Part shown: positions 1-5,803 of the stretch, piece after piece
How positions within the stretch are numbered: position 1 is the stretch's first letter
Layout of the letters: the number at the start of each line of letters is the position of its first letter
Assembly (NCBI GenBank): GCA_964343305.1
Contig: CAYFJO010000236.1
Location: 1-16,160 of the forward strand
DNA: 16,160 nt
DNA from: CAYFJO01 sp964343305
GTDB taxonomy: Bacteria > Planctomycetota > Planctomycetia > Pirellulales > Pirellulaceae
Reading direction: 5' to 3'
Made by a program: the position numbers and the translations under genes
Notes under the pieces: generated by a model
The model's input: only the letters and a program-made list of their open reading frames with translations
The model's database searches: none
Told to the model about the DNA's origin: nothing

Positions 1-1
1 A

Positions 2-2359
2 CAGACCGACGGATCAATCCCCGTCCGCGTGCAAGCCGTCCGCGCGATTGCGGACCTGACAGACCCGATTCTCGTCAAAGACAAAGTTGCCGCCGGTCCA
101 GGAGACGTGAAGATCGCCGAGCGACTCAGCAAGCTGCGAGTCGAGCGAGATCCGCGGCTGCTACTCGAAGTGACGATCGCACTGGGACGATTAAAATGGA
201 AGGACGCACCGCGCTGGGTCTTCTTTCATTTCAACGGCAAACCCGACCCGGCCGTCGCACACGCCGCTTCGTGGACGTTTCGTGCGGCTGACAATTGGCC
301 GTACGTTTTTTCAATTTGGGACAATCCCTTCTCGCCGTCGCGACCCGCCGCACTAGTCGCCGCAGCCGAACAAACGAATCCCATCGTCGTCGACGCTTTG
401 CTCGAGCGTGCCAAAGATAAGCCTGAATATGCCAAGTTGCTCGCTCGCGTGTACAAAAAACCTGGGCCTTATGAATACTGGGGATTCCGTCCCGCCGAGC
501 GAGCGCCAAATCCCGTCGCGTGGGAGCGGACCGACGCAATCAAAAAGAAACTCGTCGAGGTGTTCGCACTGAGAGATGCCGGTAGTGCGGAGATTCGCAA
601 ACAGATTCTGCGCGAAGGTGTTCCGATTCCAGTCGCGACATTGGTCGGATGTCTGTCCAACGAGTTGGACGAACAGCGACTCGCCATTGTGCTCAATGCA
701 CTGAAGGAACAAACGGATGAATCAATTCCCGGTCATTTCGCCGACCTCGTGCGATCCAAATTGCCGACAAATAAGAGCCGTCTGACTGCACTGCAGTATC
801 TCGTCGAAGACTTGAACGAATCGAACGAGGAAATGCTTGTTGCGATCGCCCAATCTGTCGAAGACGGCGACGTGTTGGCCGAAACAATCAACCAAATCGG
901 TTCGCGTGCCAACTTGAATTGCAACGATTTTCTCCTCGCGAAACTGTCGTCGAAAGACGGCGCGGTGAGATCCGCCGCAATTCGATCGCTTGCCGTGCGC
1001 AAACACGCCGGCGCGGCGGCGAGCATTGAAAAACTGCTCGATGACACGGACGTTCGAGTGCGACGTTCCGCGGCCCTTGCCGCCGGCAAATTGCACGCCA
1101 AGCAAACGACTGATCGGCTGCTTGAATTAACCGACGACGACGACCTGGAAACCTGCCGTCTCAGTTTGGACGCGCTGCGTGTGCTCAACAACGCCGATGC
1201 TGTCAATTCTGCCGTCGCTGGACTGGATCGCACAGAAACGCAACTCGCGGCACTCGCGTATCTCGCAGTATTTGGCGATGCGAAACAGTTAGAGCCGGTG
1301 ATGAAAGTCGCCGAGTCGAGTCGTTCGATCGAGGTTCTAACGAGTGCGGCGCGAAGCATTTCAGCGTGGCACAAAAAGCAAGCTCGCGAGGAATTCAACC
1401 AGGCGATCGCCCGGATCCACGGCCGCAGCGGCGTCGTTCTCCGCTGGACAACATTCGGTCCACTGACGCACAACCAAGCCGATGCACTTGGCAAGCGACT
1501 CCCCGACCCGACAACGAAGTTGCAATCGCTCGACGTGATAGTTGACGAGCCAACCAATCGACGAACGAACTTTGCCAACGGCACTGAAGCCCGAATTGTT
1601 TTTGACAAGGGAACGAACGCTCGGCACGTGCCGGTCTTTATGGCCGTCGCCGAAGTGCAAAGCGATGAGGAAACAAACGTCGAATTTATCGGTTCGAGCG
1701 ACGGTGACATACAAATCTGGCTGAACAAGAAGTTAGCGTTCAAACGCCACGATCCCAAGTTTCATCCATACCAAGCCAACGCGGATCGATTCGCCGCTGT
1801 GCTGCCAAAGGGCACCAGTCGATTGGTTGTTCGAATCGACCTGACACCTGCACCACCGAAGCTGCACCTGCGATTCCGCCAGAAGAGTTCGAAAGCGGAA
1901 CACGAACGCCTGATCAAACTGGCATTGGTCGGTCGCGGAAACGTCAAGCGTGGGCAAGAAGTGTTCGTCGCCGCCGACAAGTCGCAATGCATCAAGTGTC
2001 ATCGCATCGACGAGAAGGGCGGTCGCATTGGTCCCGATCTGGCTGGCATCGGCAGTCGTTTCTCGCGGATCCACTTGATCGAATCGATCCTGGAACCGAG
2101 CCGCACCGTCGCGCCAAGTTACGGCTCGATCAACGTTGCTTTGAGCGACGGACGAGTGTTGACGGGCGTGAAAGTGAAAGAAGATGAAAAAACTTTGACG
2201 CTGGGCGACAACCAAGGCAAAATGCACGCGGTTGCCAAAAGCGAAATTGACCAAATGCGAACCCAAACTCTCAGCACGATGCCCGACGGTTTAGAGCGAC
2301 GACTGACGGATCGAGAGTTTATTGACTTGTTGGCTTATTTGCTTTCGCTGAAGAAGTAA
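2..2359 (+). CDS. HEAT-repeat protein with C-terminal CxxCH cytochrome c domain (5' partial)
   Basis: This is the C-terminal part of a large planctomycete-type cytochrome/HEAT protein. The frame is open from base 2 with no stop upstream, and the first possible start (GTG at 29) lies inside helical, HEAT-like sequence, so the true start is probably left of the window. HEAT-like helical repeats are clearest at about nt 900-1290. A beta-rich stretch follows (about nt 1600-1880) and may be a sandwich domain. The heme-attachment motif CIKCH is encoded at 1988-2002, with GPDL just after it, and the likely distal Met ligand is in STMPDGL (Met codon 2279-2281). The protein ends in a helix, DLLAYLLSL. 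Family members usually carry an N-terminal dehydrogenase-like beta-propeller, which would lie off the window. The likely role is periplasmic electron transfer or oxidation; the substrate is unknown. The next gene follows on the same strand. Confidence 0.88.
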   Translation, partial: QTDGSIPVRVQAVRAIADLTDPILVKDKVAAGPGDVKIAERLSKLRVERDPRLLLEVTIALGRLKWKDAPRWVFFHFNGKPDPAVAHAASWTFRAADNWPYVFSIWDNPFSPSRPAALVAAAEQTNPIVVDALLERAKDKPEYAKLLARVYKKPGPYEYWGFRPAERAPNPVAWERTDAIKKKLVEVFALRDAGSAEIRKQILREGVPIPVATLVGCLSNELDEQRLAIVLNALKEQTDESIPGHFADLVRSKLPTNKSRLTALQYLVEDLNESNEEMLVAIAQSVEDGDVLAETINQIGSRANLNCNDFLLAKLSSKDGAVRSAAIRSLAVRKHAGAAASIEKLLDDTDVRVRRSAALAAGKLHAKQTTDRLLELTDDDDLETCRLSLDALRVLNNADAVNSAVAGLDRTETQLAALAYLAVFGDAKQLEPVMKVAESSRSIEVLTSAARSISAWHKKQAREEFNQAIARIHGRSGVVLRWTTFGPLTHNQADALGKRLPDPTTKLQSLDVIVDEPTNRRTNFANGTEARIVFDKGTNARHVPVFMAVAEVQSDEETNVEFIGSSDGDIQIWLNKKLAFKRHDPKFHPYQANADRFAAVLPKGTSRLVVRIDLTPAPPKLHLRFRQKSSKAEHERLIKLALVGRGNVKRGQEVFVAADKSQCIKCHRIDEKGGRIGPDLAGIGSRFSRIHLIESILEPSRTVAPSYGSINVALSDGRVLTGVKVKEDEKTLTLGDNQGKMHAVAKSEIDQMRTQTLSTMPDGLERRLTDREFIDLLAYLLSLKK

Positions 2360-2481
2360 ATGCCATGTTGAATTCTCGCGACAAAACGCGAAGCCGCAAA
2401 CGGAAGTCACTTGATCTTTTCTCTTCTTCCCATCTTTGCGCGAGATCTACTCCTTACCCCCAATCCAATGAAGGTATTCGC

Positions 2482-3345
2482 ATGAATCTCGTAAGACTCA
2501 TCTGCTGTATTTTGACGTTCTTCCTGATTTTAATGGTAGGTGAAGCCATGTCTCAGGAAACCAAAACCGTCAAGGCCGAATCCAATATCGTGCTCAAAGA
2601 AGACATCGTTTATGGTCGTGTTCACGGCGCTGGTCTGCTGGCCGACATCGCTTACCCCGTCAAAGAAACGAACGACTTGCTGCCTGTGATCATTTCGGTT
2701 CACGGCGGTCGTTGGCGCGGCGGGCACAAGAAAGACAACTCGACGATCAAGGTCGAACAGTGGGCGGGCTTCGGCTTCTTTGCCATGTCGATCGACTATC
2801 GGCTGGTCGGCGCGACGCCGGCACCGGCTTGTTATCAAGACTTTCAATGCGCGATCCGCTGGGTCCATGCGCATGCCAAAGAATTGAACGTCGACACCGA
2901 TCGAATTTATTTGATGGGACAGTCCGCCGGTGGCCACATGGTGTCACTTGCCGCGACGCTCGGTGATGGACCGTACAAACGAACGGGCGGATGGGAAGAC
3001 GCGAGCAATGAATTTGCCGCCGTGATCAGCGTGGCCGCCAACTACGAATTGACGACGCTCAGTTGGGGCAACATCTGGACGCCGGCCAAAGGCGATCCGA
3101 TCGAAGCACGCAAAACGGCTTCGCCGGTGAATCACGTTCGCAAAGACATGAAGCCACTGTGCATCATACACGCGGACAACGATCGGTCGGTGCCGATTGA
3201 CAACGCGCTGGGCATGGTCGAGGCGCTCGAAAGAGCTGAAGCCGAGCATGTGTTTCATCGCTACGAATCGGCCGGCCACATGGGCATCACCGACGAAGTC
3301 ATCGCACGTGCACGCGAGTTCATCAAGAACGTTGAGTCCAAGTAA
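2482..3345 (+). CDS. Secreted alpha/beta hydrolase (esterase/lipase-like)
   Basis: This is a predicted exported alpha/beta hydrolase of 287 residues. The frame stays open upstream to an ATG at 2365. I chose the ATG at 2482 because AAGG lies 7 nt before it and it begins directly with a signal peptide (MNLVRLICC followed by a hydrophobic core, then AMSQE). The catalytic signatures are complete: an oxyanion HGG in HGGRWRGG, nucleophile Ser148 in GQSAGGH, acid Asp234 in HADNDRSVP, and His266 in AGHMG. The layout fits the BD-FAE/carboxylesterase branch, which often removes acetyl or other acyl groups from sugars or small esters. The substrate cannot be read from sequence. It lies 122 nt after the cytochrome/HEAT gene and upstream of the DUF1080 gene, which fits a set of secreted catabolic enzymes. 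Confidence 0.88.
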   Translation: MNLVRLICCILTFFLILMVGEAMSQETKTVKAESNIVLKEDIVYGRVHGAGLLADIAYPVKETNDLLPVIISVHGGRWRGGHKKDNSTIKVEQWAGFGFFAMSIDYRLVGATPAPACYQDFQCAIRWVHAHAKELNVDTDRIYLMGQSAGGHMVSLAATLGDGPYKRTGGWEDASNEFAAVISVAANYELTTLSWGNIWTPAKGDPIEARKTASPVNHVRKDMKPLCIIHADNDRSVPIDNALGMVEALERAEAEHVFHRYESAGHMGITDEVIARAREFIKNVESK

Positions 3346-3368
3346 AACGAAGACGCGATCGACTGTAG

Positions 3369-3389
3369 CCAAAGTCGCTAAGACTTCGG
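3369..3389. repeat. Short hairpin after the hydrolase gene
   Basis: CCAAAGTC (3369-3376) pairs with GACTTCGG (3382-3389) across the 5-nt loop GCTAA, with one A:C mismatch. It starts 23 nt after the hydrolase stop codon. There is no T-run after it, so it is more likely a REP-like intergenic hairpin than an intrinsic terminator, though it could protect the mRNA 3' end. Confidence 0.5.
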
Positions 3390-3411
3390 ATGCAGCATCG
3401 AGAATCAAAAC

Positions 3412-3609
3412 ATGAAACGACTGGCAAGTCTCGCGATTGTGTTTGCCGTCTGCGTGTCGCTGTGTGTGGAAGAAAAGGAACGGGAAAAACCCATCAGCGG
3501 TCCACAGAAAGGCGAGTCGATTTCGCCGTTCAAAGTGATCGCGGGGTTGACACCCCCGGCTACACGATTTCGCCACTCCACGGCTGAAGAACATTGCCCG
3601 GGGCTTTGA
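3412..3609 (+). pseudogene. Truncated exported redoxin-like ORF (remnant)
   Basis: The ORF has 65 codons. The N-terminus (MKRLASLAIVFAVCVSLC) looks like a signal peptide. It is followed by a stretch containing SGPQKGESISPFKV, which resembles the start of planctomycete secreted thioredoxin-family proteins (SGPQ-G-x-x-x-x-F pattern). After about residue 44 the resemblance stops. The DNA there becomes GC-rich and repeat-like, with a small hairpin GGGGT-TGAC-ACCCC at 3543-3556, and the frame ends soon after. No CxxC redox site is present. I read this as a gene start cut off by repeat-like DNA. It could instead be a genuine small exported protein. The redoxin link is from family memory and is weak. 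Confidence 0.4.
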
Positions 3610-3673
3610 CGTCCAAACGAGCGTCATTTAGCATGGACGTATCCAAAAACCAAGTCTTCAATGGAGCAACCGC

Positions 3674-4303
3674 ATGAAACGTATTGCAACCTTGATCCTG
3701 CTCGTCCTATTTTTCGCATCCACCGCCGGCGCCGAAGACGGCTGGATCAGCATGTTTGACGGCAAGTCGTTGACAGGCTGGAAGGCTAGTGAAAACAAGG
3801 ACACCTGGAAAGTGGAAGACGGCAAACTGGTCTGCCACGGCCCGCGAAGTCACCTGTTTTATGTGGCTGACAAACCGTTCGTCAACTTCGAATTCAAAGC
3901 GGAAGTGATGACCACCCCCGGCAGCAACGCGGGAATCTATTTCCACACCAGGTACCAGGAGACCGGTTGGCCCAAATTCGGCTACGAATGCCAGGTCAAC
4001 GTCACGCACCGCGACCCGAAAAAGAGTGGCAGCCTGTACGCCGTCGAAAACGTCAGCGCCGACGACATCAAAGATCTGATCAAAGATGACGAGTGGTACA
4101 CCCAACACATCATCGTCAAAGGCAAACAAATCACGCTGAAGATCAACGACAAAGTCGTCGTCAAATACACCGAGCCTGATGACAAGAAGTCAGAAAACAA
4201 AAACTCCGAGCGCCGCCTCGACAAGGGAACGTTTTGCCTGCAAGGCCATGACCCGCAAAGCAAGGTGTATTTCAAAAACCTGACGGTCAAACGTCTGGAT
4301 TAG
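3674..4303 (+). CDS. Secreted DUF1080 / 3-keto-disaccharide hydrolase-like protein
   Basis: This 209-residue exported protein is of the DUF1080 family, which has a concanavalin A-like beta-sandwich fold. Characterised members hydrolyse 3-keto-glycosides, and many planctomycete paralogues have no assigned substrate. The signal peptide is MKRIATLILLVLFFASTAGA. The domain then begins with the typical opening SMFDGKSLTGW (about residues 27-37). Other family landmarks are WKVEDGKL, NAGIYFHTR and the aromatic/acidic segment GYECQV. The length fits a single-domain member. The start is supported by GGAG 7 nt upstream of the ATG. It sits after the hydrolase and the redoxin-like remnant, and its 3' end faces the Rpn-type remnant 10 nt away on the other strand. 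Confidence 0.9.
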   Translation: MKRIATLILLVLFFASTAGAEDGWISMFDGKSLTGWKASENKDTWKVEDGKLVCHGPRSHLFYVADKPFVNFEFKAEVMTTPGSNAGIYFHTRYQETGWPKFGYECQVNVTHRDPKKSGSLYAVENVSADDIKDLIKDDEWYTQHIIVKGKQITLKINDKVVVKYTEPDDKKSENKNSERRLDKGTFCLQGHDPQSKVYFKNLTVKRLD

Positions 4304-4312
4304 GTCACAACA

Positions 4313-4528
4313 TCAACCGGCGCGGCCGAATCTATCGAGCACGATCAATTTGTCTTCGGCGAACTCTTGGTAATTGAACGGGTTGAGGATCTCGACCTCT
4401 TGAATCGGATCGGGCAAATCCAGGATCGCATTCAGCAATCCGATCAACGGCTGCGCATTCTCTGGGGTACCAAAGATCTTCTTGAAGGCAAAGTCGACGG
4501 TCGGTTTGATTCCAAGTCCTATGTCCAT
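4313..4528 (-). pseudogene. Rpn-family nuclease/putative transposase, truncated remnant
   Basis: From the ATG at 4528 the minus strand encodes about 71 residues that match the N-terminus of Rpn-family (PD-(D/E)XK) recombination-promoting nucleases. The landmarks are MDIGLGIKPTVDFAFKKIFG, then PLIGLLNAIL, then VEILNPFN and EFAEDKLIVLD. Full-length members are roughly 290-310 residues. Here homology ends after IVLD, just before the rest of the nuclease core, and the frame closes with an unrelated tail (RFGRAG). The open frame extends upstream to 4618, but the family-typical start is MDIG. Many planctomycete genomes carry numerous Rpn copies. It lies immediately outside the left copy of the duplicated cassette and may mark an old rearrangement border. 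Confidence 0.8.
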
Positions 4529-4566
4529 GCTCGTACGTGTTGCGTACATCCTACAAAAAGCGCATG

Positions 4567-4588
4567 AAAAAAGACGCATCCGTGCGCC
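4567..4588 (-). terminator. Intrinsic terminator of the copy A coiled-coil gene
   Basis: Read on the minus strand, GGCGCA-CGGA-TGCGTC forms a 6-bp stem (one G:T pair) with a 4-nt loop, followed directly by TTTTTT. It lies 35 nt after the stop codon of the coiled-coil gene. The same structure with identical sequence occurs behind the paralogue at 8719-8740. Confidence 0.8.
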
Positions 4589-4622
4589 ATCTTCAAATCC
4601 GTGACCAATCCTCGCCAAGCCA

Positions 4623-5018
4623 CTACTCAGCCGCCGGTTTTGTGGGCTTCTTCTTTCGTTCCTCGCGTTTCTTCGCAGCCTCTTCGCGCTTCTTATTCAC
4701 TTCAGCAAGCTGTTCGGCTGAAAGAACAGCGTCAACTTCTTTATCACGTTGTTCTTCCAACGCAGCGATTTGCTTTTGAAGTTCTTCCAGTTGCGTTTTG
4801 TACTTCGCTTGAACGGCATAGATTGCTTCCCTTTGCTTCGCATCTACGACGGCCGAGAAATAAGCCGGCAAACGCCCTCGCGGTTTCTTTGCAACCTTCT
4901 TTTCGGCCGCTGGCTTTGCCTCTTCCTGTCCAATCACATACCCATTGTTAGCAAACATTGACAGCGCGAAAGCAACCGTCAGCGCCGCGACGCTCCGCAG
5001 AAACAGTCGTTGTTTCAT
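4623..5018 (-). CDS. Small exported Lys/Glu-rich coiled-coil protein, paralogue A
   Basis: This 131-residue protein has a signal peptide (residues 1 to about 30: MKQRLFLRSVAALTVAFALS and onward). It continues with a Lys/Pro-rich linker (KKVAKKPRGRLPAYF) and a long charged helix from about residue 58 to 120, containing QLEELQKQIAALEEQRDKEV and LSAEQ, and ends in a Lys-rich tail. The LSAEQ segment recalls the LTxxQ motif of Spy/CpxP-type periplasmic chaperones, but this is only a resemblance. I chose the ATG at 5018 because AAGGAG lies 6 nt upstream; the in-frame ATGs at 5024 and 5033 are within or upstream of that site. Its paralogue is at 8776-9171 and is nearly identical through the linker and helix. 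It has its own promoter, UTR hairpin and terminator. The function is unknown; a periplasmic or cell-envelope location is inferred. Confidence 0.8.
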   Translation of the reverse strand: MKQRLFLRSVAALTVAFALSMFANNGYVIGQEEAKPAAEKKVAKKPRGRLPAYFSAVVDAKQREAIYAVQAKYKTQLEELQKQIAALEEQRDKEVDAVLSAEQLAEVNKKREEAAKKREERKKKPTKPAAE

Positions 5019-5050
5019 CTCCATCTCCTTCATGAAAAAGTATGGTTGGT

Positions 5051-5066
5051 AGGGGCGATGACCCCC
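5051..5066 (-). promoter_or_regulatory. 5' UTR hairpin of coiled-coil gene A
   Basis: On the minus strand a run of G (5066-5062) pairs with CCCC (5055-5052) around a 6-nt loop, 33 nt upstream of the start codon. The paralogue has a hairpin at the equivalent place (9207-9225) with different loop bases and the same G/C stem. This suggests the structure, not the exact sequence, is kept. Confidence 0.5.
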
Positions 5067-5080
5067 AATTCGAAGTCGTT

Positions 5081-5109
5081 AAATTAACGCCTGTACACGT
5101 GGCAATCAA
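5081..5109 (-). promoter_or_regulatory. Predicted promoter of coiled-coil gene A
   Basis: On the minus strand, TTGATT (-35-like, 5109-5104) is followed by a 17-nt spacer and TAATTT (-10-like, 5086-5081). The spacer carries ACGTGTACAGG, identical in the paralogous promoter at 9238-9266, where the same 17-nt spacing is kept. The -10 match to consensus is weak, so support comes mainly from conservation between the two copies. GTGTAC in the spacer is palindromic and could be a regulator site. Confidence 0.5.
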
Positions 5110-5215
5110 GCTAGCATCGGACGTTTTTTCCAAAAAAATCTCTGTAAAACATGCCAAATCCCAAGTTGAGGCCGCCCACTAGTAGAATTACGCCAAAACT
5201 GAGCGGGTGAAAGAT

Positions 5216-5803
5216 TTGAGCGAGCATCAGTTCTACCAGTTTCTAGCCATTGACCAGCCATTGGCGGATGGGCAGATGGACGAATTGCGTGCTATCTCGA
5301 CGCGCGCGGAGATCACGCCAACCAGTTTCGTCAACGAATAACAGTGGGGCGATTTAAAGGCCGATCCGCTCCACTTCTTGAGAAAGTACTTTGATGCCCA
5401 CCTTTACTGCGCGAATTGGGGAATGCGAGTTTTGATGCTGCGTATTCCGCGCGACTTGATCGATGTCGATACCGCACGACAGTATTGCACGGATGACACT
5501 CTGTCCATCCATTTGCACAAAAGCCACGCAATCTTCTCCTTCACAACGCACGACGAAGAAGGCGACTTTTATGATTGGGAATATCAAAACACTTGGCTAT
5601 CATCGATGATCCCATTGCGCGACAAACTGCTGCGCTGCGACTTTCGTTGTCTTTACCTAGCCTGGCTCGCCCGCATTTGGCCAGACTACGACGATCCCAT
5701 CTCAAAGGTATGGTCGCCGGAAGAAGTACGTTTGGCTTGTTCAACCAAACGTGATTTAATACGGGCGAATTGGCGTCACAACCCCAGACCAACGAAGGAT
5801 TGA
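5216..5803 (+). pseudogene. Decayed copy of the uncharacterised gene at 9396-10580
   Basis: Aligned with its intact paralogue, this frame begins at TTG 5216 where the paralogue has ATG (both continue AGC GAG), and the ribosome site AAGGAG of the paralogue is lost. A TAA at 5339-5341 replaces TAC at codon 42 by a single base change (ITPTSFVNE-stop). After the stop the same frame stays open and conserved for over 110 codons, including KYFDAHLY, ANWG, LMLRIPRDLIDVD, GDFYDWEY and DFRCLYLAWLA, with no frameshift. Resemblance ends near 5690. The last ~37 codons are unlike the paralogue, and the other ~235 residues of that protein, including its coiled coil, are missing. The final TGA (5801-5803) touches the helicase ATG at 5804. 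A shorter product from an internal start (for example TTG 5378) cannot be excluded. Confidence 0.8.

Larger units (their letters stand above)
4560..5690. repeat. Segmental duplication, left copy (A)
   Basis: This is a direct-orientation copy of the cassette at 8712-9870. It contains, in order, a minus-strand terminator, an exported coiled-coil gene, its 5' UTR hairpin and promoter, and the first ~158 codons of a divergent plus-strand gene. The left border is sharp: about 41 nt are identical (4560-4600 and 8712-8752) and flanking bases are unrelated. The right border is near 5690, where copy A stops resembling copy B. The copies differ at many synonymous sites, so the duplication is not recent. 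Confidence 0.85.

Noticed and set aside
733..1758. 341-codon open frame on the minus strand
   Set aside because: It lies wholly antisense to the HEAT/cytochrome gene, its translation is Ser/Arg-rich with no motif, and no ribosome site precedes it. It is a shadow of the GC-skewed codons opposite.
2365..2481. Longer N-terminus of the hydrolase from ATG 2365
   Set aside because: It adds 39 residues before a normal signal peptide, which would hinder export, and the ATG at 2482 has a ribosome site.
5690..5803. Idea that the last codons of the decayed copy match the last codons of the 9396-10580 gene (internal deletion)
   Set aside because: The likeness is limited to a few bases around TCACAACC and a shared stop position. 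That is too short to separate from chance without an alignment of homologues.
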